This document shows positions 1-10,165 of a stretch of DNA of 64,000 nt, piece by piece. This DNA comes from Takifugu bimaculatus (taxonomy: Eukaryota > Chordata > Actinopteri > Tetraodontiformes > Tetraodontidae): NCBI GenBank assembly GCA_004026145.2, contig CP034995.1:1942226-2006225 (forward strand), given 5' to 3'. The notes beneath the pieces were generated by a model that did no database searches, was not told the DNA's origin, and saw only the letters and a program-made list of their open reading frames with translations. The translations under genes and the position numbers were made by a program. Position 1 is the stretch's first letter. Every line of letters starts with the position of its first letter.

Positions 1-109
1 AGATGACCCACAGCTCCTCTGTGCTGTCACCTGTTGCAGGAGGAATTCCTTTTTCTGCATTATCTACAGGTGCAGTGTTGAGTTTCTCTGTCCGCCTGAT
101 CACTGACTT

Positions 110-235
110 TCAAGGCACTGAGGATGTTAAGGAACTTTCTGATACGTTGATATTGGCGCTCCTCGTCTCTTTTGCATTTCACCTTAGAAAGGTTGCGATA
201 TTTGGACATACGTGAAGATCTACCTGCTGCAATTA
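110..235 (-). other. Possible coding exon fragment, unidentified
   Basis: On the - strand a short open stretch reads as a basic, charged peptide (RMSKYRNLSKVKCKRDEERQ, then a hydrophobic end LNILSALK). It follows an acceptor-like TTAATTGCAG and is followed by GTCAGT, which could be a weak donor. Beyond that point this frame closes, while another frame stays open to the window edge. I do not recognise the peptide. It could be an exon of a gene lying further left, a decayed retroelement or pseudogene, or chance. Its composition looks more coding-like than the surrounding sequence, but that is the only support. Confidence 0.25.
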
Positions 236-815
236 AGATGTCAAAATACGGCTCCAGTTTATTATGCAGGAATTTCCACATGTCCCCTTAAATTTAGCTG
301 CTTGTGCACCCTTTAATCTGTAGGGTGAGAGAGCAAAGGGAGGCTAAAATTTGGTATTTACTTCTGAAAATGTATCTTTTTTGGCAGGAAATACAAAACA
401 GGTTGCACCTACATTTCTAAAAAATAATCAATAAGTGATTGTGAGTGTTAGAAAACTGATTTACTTTAAAGATAGAGTCTAAAAGATTTGGTGCCCTGAG
501 CATAAACAGGAGCAACTGGCTTTAAAATTGAATGAAACAGGTCTCCTGGTAGCATTTTATAAACTCTGATAAACACCATTTGCTTAGCAACCATGCTGCT
601 GTTTCCTTAGACGGGATGACTGTAAAACCTTAATCTCAACATGACACCATGCAGATGTTGATGCGTATGAAACAGATAGGACACTCTTGTCGTGCACAGA
701 TTATGTGTTTGCACAGTCACTCGGAGGAGAACATGTAGAAAAACTAATGATCCGGAGATTTGACAAGCTAATGCCCTGAGCACGAGCACACACTCGACGA
801 CTGGAGTGGAACAGA

Positions 816-821
816 TTTATT
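816..821 (-). terminator. Poly(A) signal of the - strand gene
   Basis: The + strand TTTATT reads AATAAA on the - strand. It lies about 250 bp downstream of the stop codon of the - strand gene at 1069-1071. That spacing gives a plausible short 3' UTR with cleavage near 795-805. Confidence 0.5.
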
Positions 822-1068
822 TTGATCTACCTTCTGTTCTCTAACAATTATGGCCTGGCCGATTCTGCTGATCACCGAGTGTGACCCAGTGATGGTAAAG
901 CCGACCACCATCTCACCTGCGCTGACACGGCTGAGCGCCTTTCAATCAGAGCAATTTCTGCACATTTATGTGGAATCAATGTTCACAATAACTGCACACA
1001 GTTCATAGAGTGTCTTCATCTCTGGCTGTGAAGCTGTGGACAGCTCCCCATGTGGACAGCATCTCTTC

Positions 1069-1203
1069 CTAGATTCTTTCAGCTTTAACTTTAATGATCT
1101 CCTTTGCTTTAAGCTCATCTTCGTCTTCTCCAGCGTCACTCTGCTCAGAATACTCCAGAGCTTTTTGTCCTCCATCCCCCGGCGCTCCAGCATTGCCGAG
1201 GAC
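1069..1203 (-). CDS. Terminal coding exon of unidentified - strand gene
   Basis: On the - strand, an acceptor with the tract CTGTTTCAG precedes an open frame of 44 codons that ends in TAG at 1071-1069. The peptide begins VLGNAGAPGDGGQKALEY. It then has an acidic stretch (SEQSDAGEDEDELK) and a basic end (AKEIIKVKAERI). It starts in phase 0 and joins in frame to the exon at 1809-1880 across a 605-bp intron. A poly(A) signal follows at the expected distance. I cannot name the family: the tail looks like a flexible charged C-terminus rather than a folded domain. The frame, splice sites and poly(A) signal agree with one another, which is the main reason to believe it. Confidence 0.55.
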   Translation of the reverse strand, partial: VLGNAGAPGDGGQKALEYSEQSDAGEDEDELKAKEIIKVKAERI

Positions 1204-1808
1204 CTGAAACAGTCAAGTGGACATTGAGCGGACAGCTGCAACGTGACCAAGCTGCACAAGGAGCGCTCTGCCCCCATGGGTGGGATTTCTGACCAGCGTC
1301 ACAGACCGCTTGACCTTCAGTGCTCTGCTTGTGGTGGAGGTGGTGAGAGGCTGGGGGAGGTGGTGGTGAGGGGGCAAGGTGAAATACAATCCAATAAGAG
1401 TTTGATAAACTGTGCTGTCACTACTGTGTCTCCCTGCATGTGTTTGACCTGCCTGAGATAAAGAAGAGTGTGAGGGTGTGTGTGCTTTTCCCCATAAGAC
1501 CAGTGCAGCTTTTGAGTTTCATCCTGTTTATTAGGACAAACATGGAGACTCCCCGCGTCCACCGTCCACCACCAGCTGATGGCTGTCTGACGCAGCAGCC
1601 TTGAGAATAAAACCCCAGAGGTTGAGGGTGGATGATGGAAGCGGCTGGATTTATGACCTTCATGACCTTCAGACTGCTGCCAGCAGAACCTTAAGCATTT
1701 CTCTTTAGGGGAGGTTTCCTTTGGGGCTGTTTCCAAGTATTCCTTTGCATGGTCCTCAGGTCTGATTACCCTAAAAAGATTTTCATCCTTTGGTGCATCT
1801 TAGCTCAC

Positions 1809-1880
1809 CTTGGTGCCATTTAGGTGCTTGAAAGGCAGCAGGAGGGTGCTGAGGTACGCTGGTGCTGGTGGCTCCACTTT
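1809..1880 (-). CDS. Penultimate coding exon of unidentified - strand gene
   Basis: On the - strand this 72-bp exon (24 codons, phase 0 at both ends) has acceptor TTTGGTTAG and donor GTGAGC. It encodes a peptide starting KVEPPAPAYLSTLLLPFKHL and ending NGTK. The other two frames are shorter or carry a stop. It precedes the terminal exon 1069-1203 without changing frame. Upstream exons must lie at higher coordinates. The CpG-rich block begins only about 420 bp away and may hold the 5' end, but I found no exon there that connects convincingly. The gene is not recognised. Confidence 0.5.
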
Positions 1881-2289
1881 CTAACCAAAAGAAGTAAGAA
1901 AAATCAACCTGGTCACCCAGAAACATGAAAATATGATCAATTATTACCCCATTAGTACAACCCCCCCAAACCCCACTTCAACCTAATGTGAGAGACATCT
2001 GTTTCAGACACCTTAAGTGTGATAAAAATCTGCACATCACCTCCAGATATCAGAACCAGTACATTTTGGCCCTGAGTTGCACAATGTGGGGGTCACTGTG
2101 CAGTGGAGGCCCATGACTAGTCGTCTTCTGTTGAGGGGTCTTTTTAAAAAACTCTCTCTCTCCCTCCCTTCTTTCTCTCTCCATCCCTCCCCTACTGAAT
2201 TATTCATTTCCCACCCCTTAGAGGCCCTCTCGCCTCCCACCTCTCCATGTGCTGACGGAGACTCGTGTTTTAGATTCAAACACAGTAGC

Positions 2290-3260
2290 TGACTTTAAAC
2301 GTCATCATATCTCCAAGTGGTCGCGAGTTTCGGAGAAACGACCGGTGCCCCCGAGGTTCTCTATCCCGCATCACTTCTTTTATTCACTGGGTTTTACACC
2401 CCTGTGGAGCAGACCGAGGTTTGCGCGGACATCTGAGACGCGACACCAAACTGTTGATGCGCAGCTCCATCCAGCCGAACTGGAAATACGCGGCGGAGCC
2501 ATAATCCACTGCACCAGGCAAGTGTAGTTTGGGGCTTGTGGGGGTTCATCTTCACTGAACTTGATCCATAAATCATATTTGCGCTGCAGAAATTCCCTGA
2601 GTTTGGAGAGATGAGGCGCGCGGGGGCGGTGGACGTCGAAACCCACTTTATCTGATTTCCTGAATTTCACCGGGAGAAGGAGGTTCAACCACCTGGAGAG
2701 GGTGCGTGGGTGCGCGGCAACAGGGGCTGACCAGGAGAGCGTCTTCACCGTCCCCCATTCTTCTGAGAGGTTCAACCACACCGGCTGACATGCGGAAGCC
2801 TTCAGCCACCGGGGCGCAGCGCGTCGGTCTCCTGTCACACCTGACGGCGTTAATGAGCTCAGAATTGTGATTGCAACTCTACTGGTGAACACAAGAGGGG
2901 AAAAAAAAAGGTCGGGAGGACGGAACACACACGTGGATTTCCGAGACGCGCCGTCGGTGTTCGGTCCATCTGTTCTTTCTCTTGGCACGACCTTTCCTGA
3001 TTTACAGCGGTGCGTAAAAGCGAGCGCGTTAATAGGGAAGATGCAGACCAGGAGCGCGCTGAACCCCGGATTGCTGCTTTGGCTTTAAAATCTGTTGGAT
3101 ATCAGACCTCCCCGCTGGAGACCCCGCAGAGGCTGGGGAGTTACAGGAAAGAATCCTAAAACTAGGTCTCCGAAATACGGATTAACGTACTTTCTTCTCC
3201 TGAACACCCGCGGACGCGCTCTCCGTGGATGCATGAAAAGGTAAAGGCAGCAATATCTCC
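2290..3260. promoter_or_regulatory. CpG island, probable promoter
   Basis: This block is dense in CpG (GCGCGCGGGGGCGG near 2617, CGCAGCGCGTCGG near 2814, GAGCGCGCT near 3050, CCGCGGACGCGCTC near 3210), while most of the window is CpG-poor. Such blocks usually mark vertebrate promoters. It ends exactly at a good donor on the + strand (3240/3241), and the first coding exon of the calcium channel begins with a good acceptor, so it is the best candidate promoter for that gene. Because a - strand gene ends at about 800-1880, it may also serve that gene as a bidirectional promoter. No TATA box was placed. Confidence 0.6.
2900..3240 (+). other. cacna1i: Probable non-coding first exon (5' UTR)
   Basis: The right edge is supported by the donor GAAAAG/GTAAAG at 3240/3241. 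The left edge is unknown and is set only to show the CpG-rich part next to the donor. Joined to the acceptor at 25802 this gives a split 5' UTR. Short upstream ORFs are present: one of 15 codons at 3041-3088, and one that starts at 3229. If the splice is right, the second one runs for nine codons and ends in a TGA overlapping the channel start codon (ATGA). Confidence 0.4.
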
Positions 3261-6200
3261 CCTGTTTCCTGTTGCTCTTATTCTGCTGAGGACAAACGTT
3301 GGTTAATTACAACCCGAGTGTGTTCTGTGAATTGCTTTTTTACTGAAAAGGGTAAATATTCTCTGGGAGTTTCTGTACAGACCCGCCTCGGCCACCATGC
3401 ACCATGACCAGAAATGGAATAAGGTGAAGGATCAATCAGGTGATAATCAATCGTCAATCACGTGATGAATCAAATTTATGACGCACAAAATCAAACGAAG
3501 CAAAACTGTATGTGATAATATCCGCTTGTTATTACTTTGAGGGAGGAGACAGGGGCCGCTTATACCTTGTTTTTTTGAGGCGTTGTTGGGGCATAAAGGT
3601 GCATTTCAATTACGTGACGCACACGAGTCCGGACGCAGCTGGTAATGAATTTCCATTTTTGTAATGGCTTTGGGTCAACAGGTATTAAGGTCTATGTGTG
3701 TGTCTCTCTCCCTTCCTCCCTCCTCCTCTCTTTTAGAGATATATTCGCTTGCATTTTTCCTCTTTTGATGTTACAGGTAGGGGGCGCTCTTTTCAACTGA
3801 TTTCGAGTAACCTGCTGCTTTTTCTAAAAACAACCGGGTTCTTTGCTGCAGGTCAGACCTCAGGACACGTATTTTATTATCTGTTGCATATAAAATCAGG
3901 TCTGCTGCCACCATTAGATGGGTGGAGAATCTTGGGTACTTTACATTAAAGTACCTAAGATGTGATTAAAGAGGGGGTGAAGGCGTTCAGACTCCCAGGT
4001 GGTAACTTTTCATCTCAGTGTTATAACTATCAAAAGAAGGGTTATAATTGGCTCAATACTGGCTAACCAGCACATGCTTGACCCATCAAGCAATGCGAAC
4101 ATACTGTATCTGACAATAATAATTGCATTTATCTGGTTTTGGCCTTTTCCCATGACAGTTTGTGGTCTTGTATCGCATGTGCTTGGTTAGTTTTCAAGCC
4201 TTCAGCCCCCCCCCCCAGGCTGCTGATCATGAAAGCTAATGTGTTTATCTTGGTGGCAGCTTCAAGGAAGAACTCAAATCTCAGCTGCTGGGGAAGTTAC
4301 CACCCCCCCCCCCCAACCACCCCAATGTGAATGTTGAGTATTAGTGGAACAATGGCAGGCACCAACAATCAACTGCCTCCAGAAGATTAGGACTTTGTTT
4401 TACCCGCAGCGGTACAACGGCAGCCTAATCAACAGCGGCACGCGCCATTGTTCAAGACAAATGAGCTCATAAGTATTTAACAGCACGCTGAATGTGGAGC
4501 TCTGCATCAGAGCCAAAAAAGTAGCCCGACACTGGAACTGAAATGTGTTTAATTGCAGCAGAACAGCTTGTGCCATCTAACACGGTCACTTTGGCCGGAG
4601 TGCTGGCCGCCATCACGCTGGGGGCCAAATCCCAGTAGAGCAGAATAATCACAAACAAATCAGGAGCCCCATGGTTCTGAAAGACACATATGTTCATCTA
4701 AATGGCCTTTAACCGGCTGGACACATCGGTTCAGAACCACCTGCTGTAAAATATGGTTCCAATGTTCCTTAATTGCTAATGAGTCTTTACTGGTTCCCTA
4801 CTGAAGCATTTGCACCTTCAGGCCCTCAACTCTCCATTTAAACCAACTTCTCTGGTATTAGAGCATTCTCATAAAAAGCCTGACGACTCATTCATATATG
4901 AGGATCGAGCTGTACCCACTTAGGATAGGAGGCAGAACAGTCAGCACCTAAAACCAAATAGGGGTTGTTACTATAGAAACAGTCTTGTCCACGCACATCC
5001 ATGTTAGAAGATTTAGTAAAAATCAAACTTTTCAGACAATTCAAAGCATCACACGTTCAGTTAAGGATGTTGAACCACCAGCCTTGTGATGCATTCAGGG
5101 TCGTGTGGAGACGGGTGTTTGCTGGCTGTCTGATGTAGGCCAGGATTCGACTTCATCATAGAAGCACTCGGTGGCCTGTTGAGAAGGGTGTCAGAAGAAA
5201 TGGTTGTTAATGTTTCAAATGTTCTGTTCTTCAAATGTTGTGTCTCTTGATCAAAACCACCAACTTCAGATGTTGATAGAGGGAAAAGAACAATTGGATT
5301 TCTTCTGGTGTGACACAGAGCACATGCTGAAACATATGGATGATGACTTGTGATTGATATCCTGGTGGGGAACTCTAGTTTAAAGAGTGGGCTGTTTCTA
5401 TCCTGCAGCCATGACAGCAGAAGATAAAAAATCGCTCACCTTAGGACCTCTCTGCATTGTTTAATGGGCTTCTGCAAGGGCAATTCCTCCTTACCCTGTT
5501 TCTCCTATCCTGGTACCTTTGAAAACATCTGGTGTGTCTTCACGGCAGGAACCTGGACATTTACAGGAACCTTTATGGCGCCTAACTGGGTCCCTGTTGT
5601 AGGGAAAGTTCTTAGCCTGGCTCAAAGATCTCCTGGGTGCAGCTTGAGGTTAAGTTGTTGTCGATTGACTAAACACAGAACCCTGGTCTGTGCAGTTTAC
5701 AAGTATCTTGACACATTTGCTGTTTAATATTTATTACCACACCGATGCGTACACAGACACAGCTTGCAGTAAAAGATCGGAACTAGAAAAATGTTGGGAA
5801 AAACTCTGTAACTGCACATTTCAAGGAGCTGTAGAAATAATATTCTCTTTAGAATATTACACATCTCGGTTTTTGCGTTGGGCAGCTTGCCCTGGTGATT
5901 TGACATCGTCGAGGGGTTCTCCTCCACAGGAGCAACACAACCATCCAGAAGGAAGGTTCCCTAGTATTTTCCTGAATCTCCTGCAGTGGAAACGCACCTT
6001 TTGGAAACCTCCCTTAACAGTTGTGTCGATTCTGTTCTCACATGTGTAAAAACCTTTTTTTTTTCCTGCTGAAACTCCATCTGTTTCCTTCAGTGCATCT
6101 TTGACTCTTTCCTCTGTGTCTCACACAGTTTACGTCTCTGAATATTAAACACCTTCTTGCAGACACTGTTTCAGACTGCAAAGGCTGACATGTACCACCT

Positions 6201-6780
6201 GACTGCATTGAACTTAAACATTTAGCATTTTTAGCCTGTGCAAAACTCTGCAGCTCCAAAATGGTGTTACCCTTGAAGACCATCCCGCTACACTGGATGC
6301 ACTGGGAGATGATGGAGCGTTCCACATCAGCTGTAGATGATGTCATGTGGGAGTTATCTCCCCTCCTTGGTTCCACACTGTAGTTCCTGGAGCTCAGTGA
6401 TGGAACAACAATCAAGGCAGGGCTCAAGCAAATCAATATCGTCTCATAACTTAAGGCCTCTGACCCCGATCACAGATCATAACTGCCCCCCCCCCCCCCC
6501 CCCTTCCCCACATACACACACACACCCACACCCAAACACACACAGGGGCAGTGAACTGGTGCAGGGAGGATTGAGCCCAGTGGGGCTTTGATGGTAGAGG
6601 TGATGCCGTTCTGGACCAGAGGAGACGGATTCGCTCATGAACATTATTTCCTTATTCCTTCCTGTCGTTACCATCATTAGTCTGCCATGTTGAACATACA
6701 CGCTTAGGGAGTTAACAATAAAGCTGATAGAATAAAACTGGGCTATGCATGGCTAAAGTGTTAACAGATGTTACTGGACT

Positions 6781-7101
6781 GATCTGTGTCACAGGTGCGG
6801 GCAGTCATGCCCATGAGCCACCTCGCCCCGCACACCTGTTGTGCATTAGGACTCTAATGAGCACTCGTCTTAATCCCCGGAGGCACACCTGCTCCCTGCC
6901 AGATCGTTATTCGTTCCCGATGACTTTCCAGCAGTATTCCTGTTTGCCTGCCTGCCCGGTTCCGACCTTGCCTGTCCCCGACTATTCTGTTCTGCTCGCT
7001 CCCCGGTGACTCCTGTCTGTTGTCTGTTTCCGACAATAAAGCGGTGTTCAGCCAATCTCGTGTGTCGCATTTAGGTTCTCATCTGGTGCCTGACAGATCT
7101 G
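6781..7101 (+). mobile_element. Solo LTR with target-site duplication
   Basis: The element at 6787-7095 (309 bp) begins TGTCA and ends TGACA, the short inverted TG...CA termini of an LTR. It is flanked on both sides by the same hexamer GATCTG (6781-6786 and 7096-7101), which fits a 5-6 bp target-site duplication. An AATAAA at 7036-7041 sits in the right place for LTR polyadenylation, followed by a GT-rich stretch. No internal retroelement coding sequence adjoins, so this looks like the product of LTR-LTR recombination. The intact duplication suggests a fairly young insertion. Family not assigned. Confidence 0.7.
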
Positions 7102-7737
7102 CTGATGATCAGTCGATCAATCACCTGTGCTGAGCTGTTCCGGTCCTGCCTCTGACCCAGCCGTGAGTGGGTTCGTGCTGCCCTCACCAGTGTTTCTATA
7201 CGGAGGCTTCTGTCTGCTTCATGTATGGAAGCGCTGCTCTTTGGACACAAATCGGTAACGATTGGACCACGGCGGCGGTTTCCACAGAAAAGGAAGCTAC
7301 ATTCATTATAGATTCATTTCCTTTATTTTATGGGTGGAAGAATCCAAATTAATAAGAGCACAAAAACTAGATGCCAGGAACTTTGGAGCAGTTTTAATTA
7401 CAAAGAGAGTTTGGAGGGGTTTTTTTTGCTGCTCTTCAGCAAAACTGTGTGAGAGCTTTTATTATTGGAATCCAGGATGTGGGTATATGTGAGAACCTCG
7501 CAGATCTTAGAGTGACACAGAACTGATCACTCTGCACATCATCCCATGAAATTAAGCATTATATCTGTCCGTCTGTCCTGCGTGACGAAAACTGAAGCTT
7601 GTTGGTCATCGAGATAAAGCTTGTTTAATGTCATAACATCGTCATGCTTAAAAAAAAATAAAAAAATCCTTTGTGTTCTCTCTCACATGCACTTGTACTT
7701 CTCTTTGTGAAGACTTTGTGTATCACAACTGATGCCC

Positions 7738-7830
7738 TGACCCCTGACCTTAACTCTGACCTCTGGCCCCTGACCTAAGCCCAATTCTAACCTCAACCTT
7801 AAAACCAATTTCTTAACCTTTAAACAGGTA
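7738..7830. repeat. Degenerate CTGACC/CTAACC repeat
   Basis: Loose tandem units related to CCCTGACC, CCTTAACT and CTCAACC run through this stretch. They are followed by GTGGACCAGCCAAAATGTCC, a motif I associate with dispersed fish repeats, though I cannot verify the family. It could be the end of a degraded DNA element or an interstitial telomere-like tract. Confidence 0.35.
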
Positions 7831-8051
7831 TTTAATGTTGTGTGGACCAGCCAAAATGTCCTTACTTTTGCTAGTAGAATGAATAATTTAGTACTCAGTA
7901 TGTATCAAGTACAAGAACACACACACGTGACCTGACGCTGGAGGGTGTGTGGATATAATACTGTGCATGGAAAGAGATAAAAAAAGACAACCATGCATGC
8001 AAAAGCAATTAAACTAAGAGAAAAGCTTGACATTTCTTATGCTAGAACACA

Positions 8052-8079
8052 ACACACACACACACACACACACACACAC
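8052..8079. repeat. (CA)n microsatellite
   Basis: Uninterrupted CA dinucleotide repeat of about 14 units. Confidence 0.95.
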
Positions 8080-9479
8080 GGTAGTGGCCCCTGTACAGCA
8101 GTGTGTGTACCTCTGAAGGATTTCTGTAGGCTAATTGATAAAATTCCAGAGCAACAAGGGATTATGGGATACCCGACTGCATGCACATCAGTTTCTCTTA
8201 ACTTCTACATTTCTTCCTTCTCTTTTTCACTGCTTCCCTTTTTCCGCCCGCTCATTACTTGATGTTTCATTTTGCCACCCATCTGTAAAATCCGAGGATG
8301 TTGCTGCTGTTGCTGTACCCTGCAAACGCTCCCACATTTGCTGATCAGACAGGCCGCATTTGTAGAGTTCATCTGCAGACATTTCTGCAGTATTTGATGT
8401 TTGTGTTTACATCTCTACAGCCGGTCGCTCCTGCCTTCCCAGTGGTCGGTCTATTTGCTTTCCACGATGATTAAAATCATCGGCACTCTTCTGTCTCAGA
8501 AGGTTGCTGGTTTCTCTGGAGGTTAGGTTGTGGAGAGCAGCAGGTAAAAGCATCGGCTCGTCCTCATCAGGCCTGAAGCTTCTGCATCAGAAACTTCTTC
8601 TAAACTTTCAGCACTTTCCAAACTCCGCTCTGACAAAAGAGCCTGCATGTAGCCGAGGTGGCATTTGGTTCCTGGTCATCCTTTTTCCACCCATCATTAG
8701 CAGGATGAACTTTCATGCTCATTATCTTGATATGGAGTACTTGTGGAAATCCGCCTGATGCAAGGCCCAGAGAATGCCACGCAACACGTCCGGGGCTGGG
8801 AGCAGAGATTTAGACCTCGCCAGCCTCGGTGCGCCACAAACATGCAGCACTGATGGTTTAACTGGGCAACGGTGATGCTGCATCTCTAAACAGCTTTTCT
8901 CTTTCTTCTCTCTGAAGTTGGTTCATGAAGATGTCGTTAAATCTGTTTGTGTAACACAGGAAAGAACTAGAAGGATCTCAACCTCAATTTGACTGACAAA
9001 TGTTCCTGTCGGCTCTGCAGACGTGAGTCGTCCTATTTTGTGTTGTCTCGGTCCCTGAGACGACTCTGCTGCTGCGTAGTTGGTAGATATCGTTTTTATC
9101 AAAAGTAATATCAAGCATCTGTGTCCCTTTATTTTGCAAATGAAGCAGATTGTGTTTTTATTCTGGCGTCTGCGTTCCTGCTTGACTCCGCCTGAATGGC
9201 AGCGACTGCCAGGCTTCCTCTGAAGCACTGAATTTAAACTCCCCCAGAACTTCTCTTCACTCCTGCATCAGGTGCATTTCTCACCTAATGGGGAAGAATT
9301 CTTCTATTTTGAAGGAATCCCATTCTACCCTACATTCCTCCTATTCAACATAAACTCCTTGTTCTTTACACTTCCTGCCTCTCAGCTCCATGTTCTCAGC
9401 CTCTTCTGTGTTTCCTCTGCACCTGTAATTAAGCCTCACTCTCATCCACTGTCATTTCCAGCCAGCCTGAGATCTGTAC

Positions 9480-9637
9480 GTGTGTGTGTGTGTGTGTGTG
9501 TGTGTGTCTGCGCGTGCAGGCAGGCGAGCGTGTGTTTGTGTGCATGCAGTTGTCTGTGAGAGGCAGGGAGTGTGTTGTTGAAATCTGGTGGATCTTCCAT
9601 TGTTTATGTACATTATGTATACACATAATGTATGAAT

Positions 9638-9687
<50 letters not shown>
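9480..9687. repeat. Compound (GT)n microsatellite
   Basis: Two pure GT runs (9480-9507 and 9641-9687) flank about 130 bp. Between them, at 9609-9632, is a perfect 10-bp inverted repeat with a 4-base spacer (TACATTATGT/ATAC/ACATAATGTA). A further interrupted GT run lies at 9825-9850. Confidence 0.9.
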
Positions 9688-9689
<2 letters not shown>

Positions 9690-9920
9690 CCTATCATTAC
9701 ACATGTCTGTCAGCAAACAGCTGATAATTGAAGCGAAACTGAGCTCAGGAAGAAGCACAGATGAGAAACGAGAGGAAACGAGGGATCAATGAAGCAAAAG
9801 AGAAACAGCCTTTACAATCAGGATAGTGTGTGTGTGTGTATGTGTGTGTGTTGGCTCATGCTTGGATTTTAATTGCATTGTAAGTGTAATTTTCAATGTC
9901 TGCTGAAACCGTGTCATTTC

Positions 9921-10165
9921 TCTTCTTCCATCTCCCCACCTCCCCTCTCTCACCCCCTACCCTCTCTCCCTCTCTTTCTTCATCCCACTCTCTCTCTCAT
10001 CCTCCCCCCTCTTGCCCCCTCTCCCCATCCCCTGTTGCTCTTCCACCCTCTCCTCTCCCCTCCTCTCTCTCCCCCTCCTCTCTCTCCCTCTATTTCCCTC
10101 TCTCCCTCCCTCCCTCCCTCCCTCCTCTCTCCTCCCCCCTCTCTCTCTTCCTCTCTGCAGCTTCT
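9921..10165. repeat. Polypyrimidine (CCCTCT)n tract
   Basis: About 245 bp of nearly pure pyrimidine on the + strand, with CTCTCC and CCCT units. Long open frames in several registers here (Ser/Pro/Leu-rich one way, Arg/Glu/Gly-rich the other) are caused by the simple sequence and are not genes. Such tracts can form triplex DNA. Confidence 0.85.

Noticed and set aside
2380..2988. 202-codon - strand open frame in the CpG block
   Set aside because: Stop codons are rare in GC-rich DNA. Part of it (LREFLQRKYDLWIKF) looks protein-like, but no splice link to the - strand exons at 1069-1880 worked in phase and no family is recognisable.
3190..3240. Possible - strand first exon (MHPRRARPRVFRRRK then GTACGT)
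   Set aside because: It would end in phase 2, but the known - strand exon at 1809-1880 begins in phase 0 and no bridging exon was found.
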